Positions 1 through 8,171 of a stretch of 39,719 nucleotides of DNA are shown piece after piece (the stretch's first letter is position 1; every line of letters starts with the position of its first letter). The notes under the pieces were generated by a model. It did not search any database, had not been told where the DNA came from, and worked only from the letters and a program-made list of their open reading frames with translations. The stretch comes from Ignavibacteriales bacterium (lineage in GTDB: Bacteria > Bacteroidota > Ignavibacteria > Ignavibacteriales > Ignavibacteriaceae). The DNA is taken from NCBI GenBank assembly GCA_003141435.1, contig PLLW01000021.1:34772-74490 (forward strand). The letters run 5' to 3'. The translations under genes were made by a program, and so were the position numbers.

Positions 1-1064
1 GCAGCGTTAATAAAATCCTGAACAATCAGAAAATATCCTGCAAACTCCATTTTCTTTATTGTTGCTAACTCAAATTCAAACCGCTCTTTTATTTCACCTG
101 TTATAGTAGGAAATTTTTTATTCAGACCTTCTTTCGCAAGAAGTTCCAAATAATCATCCAATGTACGGGCGGGAGAATCTTCAGGAATCGGGAACTTGGG
201 GAATTGATAACCATCGTTATCAAGCTTAAAATCTATTTTGGAATCTATTTCAAGAGTATTTTCTATAGCACCGTGATAGTTTTTAAACAGCTTTTTCATT
301 TCATCAGCTGACTTAAAATAAATCTGGTCAGTGCCATATCTTAACTGCCTGTAATCAGTTCCGTTTTTATCTGATAACAAGAGAAGAATATTGTGAGCTA
401 AGGCATGGTCTTTTTCTATGTAATGACAGTCATTAGTAGCGACTAATTTAATCCCCAGTTCCTTTGCTAATTTAGGCATCCCCTCAAGGACAGGTTTTTC
501 GACTTCCATGTTGTGATCTTGAATCTCAAGATAGAAATCATCGCCGAAAATTTCTTTATAGATCTTTGCTGTTTCCCTAGCCCCTTCATAATCGTTGTTA
601 ACAAGCTGAGAAGCGACAATACCTCCAGCACAGGCAGATGTACAAACGAGTCCTTCACAATATTTTCTTAAAAGTTCAAGATCGATCCGCGGTCTATAAT
701 AAAATCCTTCTGTATGCCCCAAGGTTGATAACTTTGAAAGGTTATTATATCCAATTTTATTTTTGGCTAAAAGGATAAGATGATTATAATGCTTGGTTCG
801 TTTTTTACCTTTAACATCATCCTTGCCTCTGTCAAACCGACTACCTTGAGTAACAACATAGGCTTCCATCCCCAGGATCGGTTTTATTCCTGCATCCTCT
901 GCCTTTTTAAAGAACTCAGCAATTCCATACATGACACCATGATCAGTAAGCGCGACGGATTGCATGCTCTGTTTGACAGCAGCATTAACAAGTCCTTCGA
1001 CAGTACAAGCACCATCCTGCAAACTATAATGAGTATGATTATGTAAATGAATAAAATCTGACAT
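1..1064 (-). CDS. dnaE: DNA polymerase III alpha subunit, N-terminal part (runs off the left edge)
   Basis: Replicative DNA polymerase catalytic subunit. Only the first 354 codons are in the window; the frame is open from the ATG at 1062-1064 to base 1. The visible part is the PHP domain and the beginning of the polymerase region. PHP metal-ligand motifs are all present: HLHNHTHYS near residues 6-14, LTDHG near 39-43, the GMEAYV glutamate near 65, TSACAGG near 140 and NDCHYI near 200. This differs from the degenerate PHP domain of E. coli DnaE and suggests a metal-binding, possibly proofreading, PHP domain, as known for some other bacterial DnaE1 proteins. The 95 bases upstream, shared with the end of dut, show no convincing promoter. 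Identity is certain; exonuclease activity is inference. Confidence 0.96.
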   Translation of the reverse strand, partial: MSDFIHLHNHTHYSLQDGACTVEGLVNAAVKQSMQSVALTDHGVMYGIAEFFKKAEDAGIKPILGMEAYVVTQGSRFDRGKDDVKGKKRTKHYNHLILLAKNKIGYNNLSKLSTLGHTEGFYYRPRIDLELLRKYCEGLVCTSACAGGIVASQLVNNDYEGARETAKIYKEIFGDDFYLEIQDHNMEVEKPVLEGMPKLAKELGIKLVATNDCHYIEKDHALAHNILLLLSDKNGTDYRQLRYGTDQIYFKSADEMKKLFKNYHGAIENTLEIDSKIDFKLDNDGYQFPKFPIPEDSPARTLDDYLELLAKEGLNKKFPTITGEIKERFEFELATIKKMEFAGYFLIVQDFINA

Positions 1065-1159
1065 GAGAAAATAAACGTGTGTTATGAGCGTTGAATAAAC
1101 TTATAGAGTATTTAATTAAAAATACATATTGACAGTAAAGATTTTTTTACTCTGGACAA

Positions 1160-1615
1160 TTATTCTTTCCCGGTATGTCCGAAGCCGCCTGTCCCTCTTT
1201 TGCTTTCATTAAGTGAATTTCCTTCAACAAAATTAGCCCTGAATACTCTGGAGATAATCAATTGAGCGATCCTTTCACTTTTTTGTATAGTGAAGTCTTC
1301 TTTACCAAAGTTAATCAATAATATTTTTATTTCTCCACGATAATCGGAATCAATAGTTCCGGGAGAGTTTAATATACCGATTCCGTGTTTAGCTGCAAGT
1401 CCGCTTCTTGGTCGTACCTGAATCTCGTAACCATGAGGTATCTCGACTGATAAATTTGTCGGGACAATCGCAACTTCTCCAATCTTGACAATAAGGGGTT
1501 CCTGAACAGCAGCTCTTATATCCATTCCTGCACTTCCTTCAGTTGCATATTCAGGAAGAGGGATGTCATTATATTCTTTGCTTATTCTTTTAATTTTAAT
1601 ATTTATATTATCCAT
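1160..1615 (-). CDS. dut: dUTP diphosphatase
   Basis: Hydrolyses dUTP to dUMP and diphosphate, keeping uracil out of DNA and supplying dUMP for thymidylate synthesis. At 151 residues it has the usual length of the homotrimeric family. All five motifs are visible: AGMDIRA at 29-35, PRSGLA at 69-74, GTIDSDYRG at 86-94 with the catalytic Asp and Tyr, the QKSERIAQ segment at 111-118, and the C-terminal RGTGGFGHTG at 140-149, the glycine-rich flap that closes over the substrate. The start codon overlaps the stop of the upstream flippase gene by one base (TAATG), which implies translational coupling. Next in the same direction, after 95 bases, is dnaE, so two DNA-metabolism genes close this minus-strand block. 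Confidence 0.97.
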   Translation of the reverse strand: MDNINIKIKRISKEYNDIPLPEYATEGSAGMDIRAAVQEPLIVKIGEVAIVPTNLSVEIPHGYEIQVRPRSGLAAKHGIGILNSPGTIDSDYRGEIKILLINFGKEDFTIQKSERIAQLIISRVFRANFVEGNSLNESKRGTGGFGHTGKE

Positions 1616-3075
1616 TAATGAGCCAGTCCAATCTTTTTCTTAATAAATCCCAATTCCTTTTTATCAAAAACAAATAAAAGCAAAGAACATATAAAGCTTA
1701 CCAGAATCAATATTTTGTATGTAAACAATAAATGATGGGCAAACATAAGATAATAATAAACTGATCCGGAGATAAGAACAAAACTTAAGGTTTTAATCAC
1801 CTTCCCCTTTTCATAATTTATTTCATAGAATCGTTGAGTGATTATATAAACCATCACAGCCATAACAAGATAACTTGCAAGTGTTGCAAGAGCGGCTCCA
1901 ACTATACCCCAGACTGGGATGAGTAAAAAATTAACTCCAACATTTATTGCTGCGCCTATGCCAGTTATAATTGGAACATATGAACTTTTTTCTTCAATAA
2001 ACATTCCGGCTGATAGGACGTAGTACATTCCATTAAAAAGATAACCAAACAGAATTATCGGCACTATTATCAGTCCACTCCAAAATGCAGGACCAACTAT
2101 AGTTCTGCCAAGTATATGGAACTTGACAATATCATCAATAAACAATGAGAGGAATATAAGTATTAAGCTGCCAGCTATTGTAAAGTAAGTAAGTATTTTA
2201 GAAAATACCTGTTTAATATTTTTCTCTTGGGCATTCTGAAAAAAGAATGGCTGCCAGGCATACTGGAACATGCTGACAAACAGCATCATAAAAATTCCCA
2301 GTTTATAGTTTGCTGAATATATTCCGGAAGTATGCAGATCAGTCAGTTGAGTTAAAATAGGTCTGTCTATCCCTTGAATCATAATCGAACTTAGCCCAGC
2401 CGGAAGAAAAGGAAGTCCGAATTTGAGTAGTTTTTTCAGAATTGGAAGATCAATAATTATTTTAAATGACCTCAATATTGAGGGGGACAGCAGAATAAGC
2501 GTTAAAGCTGAAGATGCAAGGTTACTAATGAAGATAGCTTCAACTCCCCATCTAAGTTTAACAATAAGAATAAAATTAAGTGTAATATTTAATAGTATTC
2601 CTATGAATTTAAATAAAGCAAATTTTTTAGCTTTTCTTTCAATCCTTAATTTTACAAACGGGATAATAGTTAGCGAGTCAAGAAACAGGATGAGGGAAGT
2701 ATAAAATATTAAATAATAGTAGGCCGGAGGAATCTCTAGTAAACTGAATATTGGCTTTTTGAATATGATAACAAGCAGACAGATAAAAAAAGAAACTATC
2801 ATCACTGTAAGATAGGGAGTTGAAAAATTATTTTTATCTTCATTACTGCTTTTAACATTCACAGCATATTTCATGTATGCAGTATCCATTCCAAAGAGAA
2901 GGATAACATTCAGGATTGAAATGAAGACATAAACCTGACTTTGTATTCCATATTCGAATGGTCGGAATAAATTAGTATAGATTGGAACAAGAAGGAAATT
3001 AAGAAACCTGCCAACCATGGTGCTTATTCCATAAACGGCGGTATCCTTTGTGAGCTGTTTTATTTTATCGAGCAT
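1615..3075 (-). CDS. Polysaccharide flippase (MATE/MOP superfamily, Wzx-like)
   Basis: A 486-residue integral membrane protein with about 12-14 hydrophobic segments. The N-terminus (KDTAVYGISTMVGRFLNF, about residues 9-26) is typical of the polysaccharide-biosynthesis branch of the MOP exporter superfamily. These proteins flip polyprenyl-diphosphate-linked oligosaccharides, or lipid II, across the inner membrane. The gene overlaps nadC by 11 bases upstream and dut by one base downstream, so it sits in a mixed housekeeping operon, apart from the dedicated Wzx/Wzy/Wzz block. A second flippase gene lies at 14291-15724. Which glycan each one moves cannot be read from sequence; a MurJ-like role is not excluded but I see no MurJ-specific signature. 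Confidence 0.88.
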   Translation of the reverse strand: MLDKIKQLTKDTAVYGISTMVGRFLNFLLVPIYTNLFRPFEYGIQSQVYVFISILNVILLFGMDTAYMKYAVNVKSSNEDKNNFSTPYLTVMIVSFFICLLVIIFKKPIFSLLEIPPAYYYLIFYTSLILFLDSLTIIPFVKLRIERKAKKFALFKFIGILLNITLNFILIVKLRWGVEAIFISNLASSALTLILLSPSILRSFKIIIDLPILKKLLKFGLPFLPAGLSSIMIQGIDRPILTQLTDLHTSGIYSANYKLGIFMMLFVSMFQYAWQPFFFQNAQEKNIKQVFSKILTYFTIAGSLILIFLSLFIDDIVKFHILGRTIVGPAFWSGLIIVPIILFGYLFNGMYYVLSAGMFIEEKSSYVPIITGIGAAINVGVNFLLIPVWGIVGAALATLASYLVMAVMVYIITQRFYEINYEKGKVIKTLSFVLISGSVYYYLMFAHHLLFTYKILILVSFICSLLLFVFDKKELGFIKKKIGLAH

Positions 3076-3922
3076 GAATCCTACTTAATTCAACTTCAAG
3101 CGAGATGTCGAGTGCCTTAACACTATGAGTTAAAGCCCCCACTGAAATAAAATCCACACCTGTTTCGGCAATATCCTTTACTGTATAGAAATTAACACCT
3201 CCCGATGCCTCAACTTTACATTTACCATTTATCATACTGACTGCTTTTGCCATTTCAGCTAATTCGAAATTATCCAACATAATTATATCGGCGCCAGATT
3301 GGAGAGCTTCGGCCACTTCCAAAAGATTTGTAGTTTCAACTTCAATAAGAAAATTTGTTGATTTAAGATCCTTGCAGTCCCTGCATGCTTTAACGGCTTT
3401 CGTAATAGAACCTGCAACCGCAATATGATTATCCTTAATCAGAAACATATCATAAAGACCCATCCTATGATTCTCACACCCACCTATTCTAACTGCAAGC
3501 TTGTCAATAATCCTTAAACCGGGCACGGTTTTTCTGGTATCAATTATCTTTGCTTTTGTATGTTTAACCTTATCCCTGAACTGAAATGCCATAGTAGCAA
3601 TTCCGCTCATCCGCTGCATAAAGTTAAGAGCTGTCCTTTCAGCAGTTAAAATGGAAGCGGCACTTCCCTCAACTATTGCAGCAATATCTCCATTTTTAAC
3701 AAGGTCTCCATCTTTCTTGGATCTAAGAAAAACCAAGTCCTTATCGACAATTTTAAATACTTGTTCAGCGACATCAATACCTGCAATAATCCCATCGTCT
3801 TTTATAAGAAAAATTCCCTTCCCTAAAATATTATATGGAATTGTAGCTTTTGTTGTAACATCCCCCGCACCTATATCCTCATTCAGGGCAGTAATAACAG
3901 TTGTTATAATATCTTCAATCAT
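3065..3922 (-). CDS. nadC: Nicotinate-nucleotide pyrophosphorylase (quinolinate phosphoribosyltransferase)
   Basis: Converts quinolinate and PRPP to nicotinate mononucleotide, CO2 and diphosphate, the entry of de novo NAD synthesis. At 285 residues it is full length. Family motifs in order: EDIGAGDVTT at 15-24, ERTALNFMQRMSGIAT at 95-110, DTRKTVPGLR at 128-137, GGCENHRMG at 147-155, LIKDNH at 161-166, a MLDNF segment, EASGGV, and SVGALTHS near the C-terminus. These line the quinolinate and PRPP pocket in the family. The start overlaps the stop of the upstream thioesterase gene by four bases (ATGA) and the 3' end overlaps the flippase gene by 11, so translation is probably coupled in both directions. 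No nadA or nadB is visible here. Confidence 0.97.
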   Translation of the reverse strand: MIEDIITTVITALNEDIGAGDVTTKATIPYNILGKGIFLIKDDGIIAGIDVAEQVFKIVDKDLVFLRSKKDGDLVKNGDIAAIVEGSAASILTAERTALNFMQRMSGIATMAFQFRDKVKHTKAKIIDTRKTVPGLRIIDKLAVRIGGCENHRMGLYDMFLIKDNHIAVAGSITKAVKACRDCKDLKSTNFLIEVETTNLLEVAEALQSGADIIMLDNFELAEMAKAVSMINGKCKVEASGGVNFYTVKDIAETGVDFISVGALTHSVKALDISLEVELSRIHAR

Positions 3923-4329
3923 TTTTTAAAATATTTCATTAAAGTATTAACATAAAATTCCGGGGGTCTGCACGCTTTTTTAGTGGCTGTTTTTATAAAA
4001 GCAAGAATTGAGTAACCTTCTGCAACAATAAGTCCATTCTCTTTAAATACTTTATAATCAATATGTACCTTGGGAGAATTTATTTCACTCACAGAAGCTT
4101 CTACAGTAAGCAGCTCGTCATAAAAGGCGGCATTTTTATATTTTATTGAAATTTCCATTACAGGCATTTCAATACCATTGTCTTCAATAGTTTTATAAGG
4201 AAGGCCATAATATCTGAGCATTTCTGTTCTGGCAACTTCAAAATATTCTATATACTTAGCATGATGAAGAAATTGCATTTTATCAGTTTCGCAAAAGCGC
4301 ACGCGAATTTCTGTTTTGTAGGATATCAT
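3919..4329 (-). CDS. Acyl-CoA thioesterase, YbgC/4-hydroxybenzoyl-CoA thioesterase family
   Basis: A single hotdog-fold domain of about 136 residues. The family signature is VRFCETDKMQFLHHAKY near the N-terminus; the Asp in ETD is the usual catalytic residue. This is followed by the long-helix segment YFEVARTEMLRYYG. The family hydrolyses short-chain or aromatic acyl-CoA thioesters in the cytosol; the substrate here is unknown. The frame stays open to an ATG at 4353, but the ATG at 4329 gives the usual short N-terminus. Neither has a clear Shine-Dalgarno. A perfect TAAATTTG -7 element lies at 4372-4379 on the minus strand, but I see no TTG at the right distance. The 3' end overlaps nadC by four bases. 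Position beside accA hints at lipid metabolism, which is only contextual. Confidence 0.87.
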   Translation of the reverse strand: MISYKTEIRVRFCETDKMQFLHHAKYIEYFEVARTEMLRYYGLPYKTIEDNGIEMPVMEISIKYKNAAFYDELLTVEASVSEINSPKVHIDYKVFKENGLIVAEGYSILAFIKTATKKACRPPEFYVNTLMKYFKK

Positions 4330-4455
4330 AATTTTATTCAGGAGATTAAACATTCACAAAACAAATTTATTAAAAAGGAAAGAGAAATTCTTATATACAT
4401 TTCTATTAAGAAAAATATAAAAGAATTTTGCCGGACTTAAAATAAAGAAAGGAAT

Positions 4456-5406
4456 TTATTCTACGAATTGTCCCATTTTACCAAATTTTTCGAGTCTGTT
4501 TTCGACCAGTTTTTCCGGTTTTAATCTGACCAAGTAGGATAATTCTTCAACGATGACTTTTTTTAGGAGAATTGCTGCTTCTTTATGGTTTGTGTGTGCG
4601 CCTCCGACAGGCTCAGGAACAACTCGGTCAATTAATTTTTGCTCAAGCAAGTCAGGCGCAGTAAGTTTTAAAGCTTCGGCTGCCTGTTCTTTAAATTCCC
4701 AGCTTCTCCATAAAATACTAGAACAAGATTCAGGACTTATTACAGAATACCAGCAATTTTCAAGCATCAGGATCCTGTTACCAACGCCAATTCCCAAAGC
4801 TCCACCACTGGCACCTTCTCCGATGATAATCACAAGAATCGGTACTCTGAGTTTGCTCATTTCAAACAAGTTGCGGGCTATTGCTTCTGCCTGACCTCTT
4901 TCTTCGGCTTCCAAACCCGGGAAAGCTCCAGGAGTATCTATCATTGTGATAACCGGTTTATTAAACTTCTCAGCCAATTTCATAAGTCGCAAGGCTTTCC
5001 GATATCCTTCAGGATTAGGCATACCGAAATTCCTGAAAACATTTGATTTTGTATCGCGTCCCTTCTGATGCCCAATAATCATTACATTAAAATTATCAAT
5101 CTTCGCAAAACCCCCGACTATGGCTTTGTCATCCTTAAAGTTCCTGTCGCCATGCAACTCGACAAAATTTTCGGTCATCAGGTAAACATAGTCCAGTGTA
5201 TAAGGTCTATCCGGATGACGCGCGAGTTGCACTCTCTGCCACCTCGTCAAATCATTAAATAGGTTTGCCTTCAATTTTTTAACCTTTTCCTCAATCCTAA
5301 CTATCTCCTTTTCAAGATCCAAACTTCCAGAAAACTTCCTCATCTCATCAATTTTTGCTTCAAGTTCAAAGATCGGTTTTTCAAAATCCAACACTGTCTT
5401 AGCCAT
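4456..5406 (-). CDS. accA: Acetyl-CoA carboxylase carboxyltransferase subunit alpha
   Basis: Transfers the carboxyl group from biotin to acetyl-CoA together with AccD, forming malonyl-CoA for fatty acid synthesis. The reading frame extends to 5427, but the family N-terminus [19 protein letters not shown] begins at the ATG at 5406, so that start is chosen (316 residues). Crotonase-fold motifs are intact: [60 protein letters not shown] and [12 protein letters not shown]. The start lies two bases after the stop of the GT2 fusion gene, so accA appears to be translated from the tail of a polysaccharide operon. AccD, AccB and AccC are not in the window. About 125 bases separate it from the next gene downstream. 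Confidence 0.97.
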   Translation of the reverse strand: MAKTVLDFEKPIFELEAKIDEMRKFSGSLDLEKEIVRIEEKVKKLKANLFNDLTRWQRVQLARHPDRPYTLDYVYLMTENFVELHGDRNFKDDKAIVGGFAKIDNFNVMIIGHQKGRDTKSNVFRNFGMPNPEGYRKALRLMKLAEKFNKPVITMIDTPGAFPGLEAEERGQAEAIARNLFEMSKLRVPILVIIIGEGASGGALGIGVGNRILMLENCWYSVISPESCSSILWRSWEFKEQAAEALKLTAPDLLEQKLIDRVVPEPVGGAHTNHKEAAILLKKVIVEELSYLVRLKPEKLVENRLEKFGKMGQFVE

Positions 5407-5408
5407 AA

Positions 5409-7394
5409 TTATTTCCGGGTTCCCCACATTTTAATAAGTGTCTTTCCCAATATTTCAATATCCAGCCAGATATTCTGATTCTTAGCATAATAAATATTCA
5501 ATTTTTCAGAATCTTTTCCTTCGCTACCTTCAATATACCAAAGACCTGTTATTCCTTCCTTTCCTAAATATAATTCATTAAAATTTATATTTTCTCTGGG
5601 ACCGACAAAACTGAACTCACCAATGAATACTTTTGGAATTTTAAGAACAAATTTCTGAAACTCGTTCTGCTTTTTATTGATGTGGACGATTAAATATATA
5701 AAAGGATATATAAAAAACAAAGTCGAGAGTGAGAGAATGAAATCAAAGACACGTTTAATAAGCTTAATTATTGGACTTGAAATATTATAATTTAGCTCAA
5801 TTATAGGAGTATCATCAAGAATGGAAACTGATGTTTTGCCCATAAGAAAGTCCAGATTGTTCCCAATCAGCTTAAAATCTATGCTGTCATACTGGCTTTT
5901 GGATACAATTGTCATTATCTCATTGTAAGAAAGCTCTAATGATGATAATATTACTTCATTTATTTTGTTGTCCATTATCACCTTATTTATATTTTCAGTA
6001 CTGCCTAAAACTTCCAGTCCATCTATTTCCTCCCCCACTTCTTTATTTGTATTACTTATCAGACCGATCACATTATGAAGGTCAGTGTGTTTAAGTTTTA
6101 ATTTATTAGCAATCGCGGTTGTCTGTTTATTTATACCGACTACTAATGTCCTACGTTGCAGCCCTTCTTTATTATTGGAACCTAAATTGAAAAGGATTTT
6201 AGCAAAAATACGCCAGAATGTAAGAGAAAAGAAAAGAGTAAAGTAAGTTAAAACTATAACTCCCCTGCTATATGCAAAATCCTTAAAGAAAAAAGAGAGA
6301 GAAGTTACGAAGAAAAAACTTATAATTATTGCACCAAAATTTTTTAGGATAGTAAATCCATATCTTTTATAATTTCCAGTAAGACCGGTTATAATAATAT
6401 GAATGATACCGGGAAATAAATAAACAATTGGAAGACTGTAATGAGGAAACCCTACCCATTTACTTTTAAAAAATACATATGCTTTTTCTGAACCCATAAG
6501 TGTTAAATCATAAAACACAAAGTCCAAGATAATTGCCAGCAAAACAAGTTTTCGTTTACCAAGGAAAGCAAATAATTTTCTGAAGATAATTGCTGACTGC
6601 AGGATTACACCTACAAAGAAAGAACCCGATAAATGTTTTTTAACGAAAAGATGCATTGCGCTGTAAAATATTTTAGTTTCATCCAAACCGCTTCTTTTTG
6701 TGCTTTCGCCTTTATAATGAATTATCTGGGTTGAATGTACATAAAATACTTTATACCCTGATTTCTGAGTCCTGTAACAAAAATCAAGATCCTCGCCGTA
6801 CATGAAAAACTTCTCATCAAGACCCCCAATTTTTTCATATAAATCCTTCCTGAACATCATAAATGAGCCAGAAATAGCATCAACTTCATAGGTTTTGTCC
6901 GGATCAAGATAAGTAAGATTGTACCGGGCAAAAATCCTGCTTTCGGGGAATAAATTACTTAAACCGGTAACTTTGCAGAAAGAGGTCCATGGCCCAGGGA
7001 AACTTCTTCGGCAAGCAAGCTGAAGGGTTCCATCGGGATTTAGAATCTTACATCCGGCTAAACCTACTAGAGAATTTTCTTCAAAGAATCGAATCATTTT
7101 TTCAAAAGTATCTTCACTTACAAGAGTATCAGGATTTAGTAGAAGGATATATTTCCCTTTTGCCTTCTTCATCCCAATATTGTTAGCTTTGCTGAATCCC
7201 AGATTCTTGTTGTTTGCAATAAGATTAACTTCAGGAAATTTTTCTCTTATAAACTCAACACTCCCATCATTAGAAGCATTATCGACAATAATAATTTCAC
7301 GGTTTATTTTGATAGAGGATTTACTTATTGAATGAAGAAGGTTCTGAAGGAATTCTTTTACATTATAGTTAACAATAATTATAGAAATGTCCAA
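5409..7394 (-). CDS. GT2 glycosyltransferase fused to a degenerate polyprenyl glycosylphosphotransferase
   Basis: Residue numbers count from an upstream ATG at 7442. Residues 18-270 are a rhamnosyltransferase-like GT2 domain: [19 protein letters not shown], the donor-site region LLNPDTL near 102-108, and ISGSFMMF with [19 protein letters not shown] near 190-224. About 300-415 hold hydrophobic helices, 430-530 a CoA_binding_3-like Rossmann segment ([10 protein letters not shown]), and 548-677 a sugar-transferase-like tail with one membrane helix and FSFVGPREN at 610-618. The catalytic core expected between that helix and VGPR, including KFRSM and the Asp-Glu dyad seen in the neighbour at 8172-9575, is absent. 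I therefore read the second half as a catalytically dead phosphotransferase acting as a membrane scaffold. The TTG at 7392-7394 follows AGGTGA and avoids a 40-base overlap, so it is preferred over the ATG. Confidence 0.85.
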   Translation of the reverse strand: MDISIIIVNYNVKEFLQNLLHSISKSSIKINREIIIVDNASNDGSVEFIREKFPEVNLIANNKNLGFSKANNIGMKKAKGKYILLLNPDTLVSEDTFEKMIRFFEENSLVGLAGCKILNPDGTLQLACRRSFPGPWTSFCKVTGLSNLFPESRIFARYNLTYLDPDKTYEVDAISGSFMMFRKDLYEKIGGLDEKFFMYGEDLDFCYRTQKSGYKVFYVHSTQIIHYKGESTKRSGLDETKIFYSAMHLFVKKHLSGSFFVGVILQSAIIFRKLFAFLGKRKLVLLAIILDFVFYDLTLMGSEKAYVFFKSKWVGFPHYSLPIVYLFPGIIHIIITGLTGNYKRYGFTILKNFGAIIISFFFVTSLSFFFKDFAYSRGVIVLTYFTLFFSLTFWRIFAKILFNLGSNNKEGLQRRTLVVGINKQTTAIANKLKLKHTDLHNVIGLISNTNKEVGEEIDGLEVLGSTENINKVIMDNKINEVILSSLELSYNEIMTIVSKSQYDSIDFKLIGNNLDFLMGKTSVSILDDTPIIELNYNISSPIIKLIKRVFDFILSLSTLFFIYPFIYLIVHINKKQNEFQKFVLKIPKVFIGEFSFVGPRENINFNELYLGKEGITGLWYIEGSEGKDSEKLNIYYAKNQNIWLDIEILGKTLIKMWGTRK

Positions 7395-7402
7395 GACATC
7401 AC

Positions 7403-8122
7403 CTACAAGCTCCCGAATAAACTTTTTAATCTTAATTTCCAAACCATAGTAATGGCTTCGCGAACTATCTTTTTAGACATTTTTGATTTCCCCTTTACCC
7501 TGTCAAAAAATACGATGGGGATCTCACCGATACTAAAGCCTTTTTTCCAGGCTTTATAAGTCATTTCAATTTGAAATGCATAACCGTTTGATTTTATCTT
7601 ATTAAGGTTTATTGCCTGCAGAACTTCTTTCCGGAAACATTTAAATCCTCCGGTAGCATCTTTAATAGGAAGACCGGTAATGACTCTTGTGTACCAGTTA
7701 GCAAAATAACTTAAAAGCAGCCTGCCCATGGGCCAATTGACAACATTTACACCTGATATATACCTGCTACCTAACACAATATCATATTTTTTTATTGCTT
7801 TCAGGAAGTTTTTAATTTCTTTAGGATCGTGTGAATAATCGCCATCCATCTCAAAAATATAACCATAATTGTTTTCTAAGGCATATTTAAAACCATCAAT
7901 ATAGGCAGTCCCTAATCCCATCTTTTGAGGGCGTTTAATAAGCTTTAACCCCTGCATGGTGTTACTCAATTCTTCAACATAATGACCAGTACCATCAGGA
8001 GAATTATCATCGACTATTAGAATATCCACATTCTTATTTCTGCTAAAGACATCCGGAATTAATTTCTGAATGTTATCCAGTTCGTTATATGTCGGTATAA
8101 TTATGAGCGAGTGTTCGTTCAT
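7403..8122 (-). CDS. Polyprenol-phosphate mannose synthase-like glycosyltransferase (GT2)
   Basis: A 239-residue GT2 enzyme of the dolichol-phosphate mannose synthase (DPM1) type. The A fold starts IIIPTYNELDNI, followed by the family hallmark VDDNSPDGTG near residues 37-46. The metal-binding region is EMDGDYSHDP near 91-100, then LGSRYISG, and DATGGFKCF near 155-163. These enzymes move mannose or glucose from a nucleotide sugar to polyprenyl phosphate on the cytoplasmic face, giving donors for periplasmic glycosylation. No C-terminal membrane helices are seen, as in the short soluble bacterial forms. The stop codon overlaps the ribosome binding site of the downstream fused GT2 gene, so the two are probably coupled. 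The sugar and acceptor are unknown; a simple undecaprenyl-phosphate glycosyltransferase is the alternative. Confidence 0.88.
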   Translation of the reverse strand: MNEHSLIIIPTYNELDNIQKLIPDVFSRNKNVDILIVDDNSPDGTGHYVEELSNTMQGLKLIKRPQKMGLGTAYIDGFKYALENNYGYIFEMDGDYSHDPKEIKNFLKAIKKYDIVLGSRYISGVNVVNWPMGRLLLSYFANWYTRVITGLPIKDATGGFKCFRKEVLQAINLNKIKSNGYAFQIEMTYKAWKKGFSIGEIPIVFFDRVKGKSKMSKKIVREAITMVWKLRLKSLFGSL

Positions 8123-8171
8123 GCCGGATTAAATCCTATTCTTTTAAATAATTGGTCTGAAACAAATATAT

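Noticed and set aside
5409-7442. Frameshift or assembly error explaining the missing catalytic core of the phosphotransferase half
   Set aside because: The frame stays open on both sides of the gap, the flanking helix and VGPR block are in register, and the gap is a clean in-frame loss; a sequencing error of about 180 bases is unlikely.
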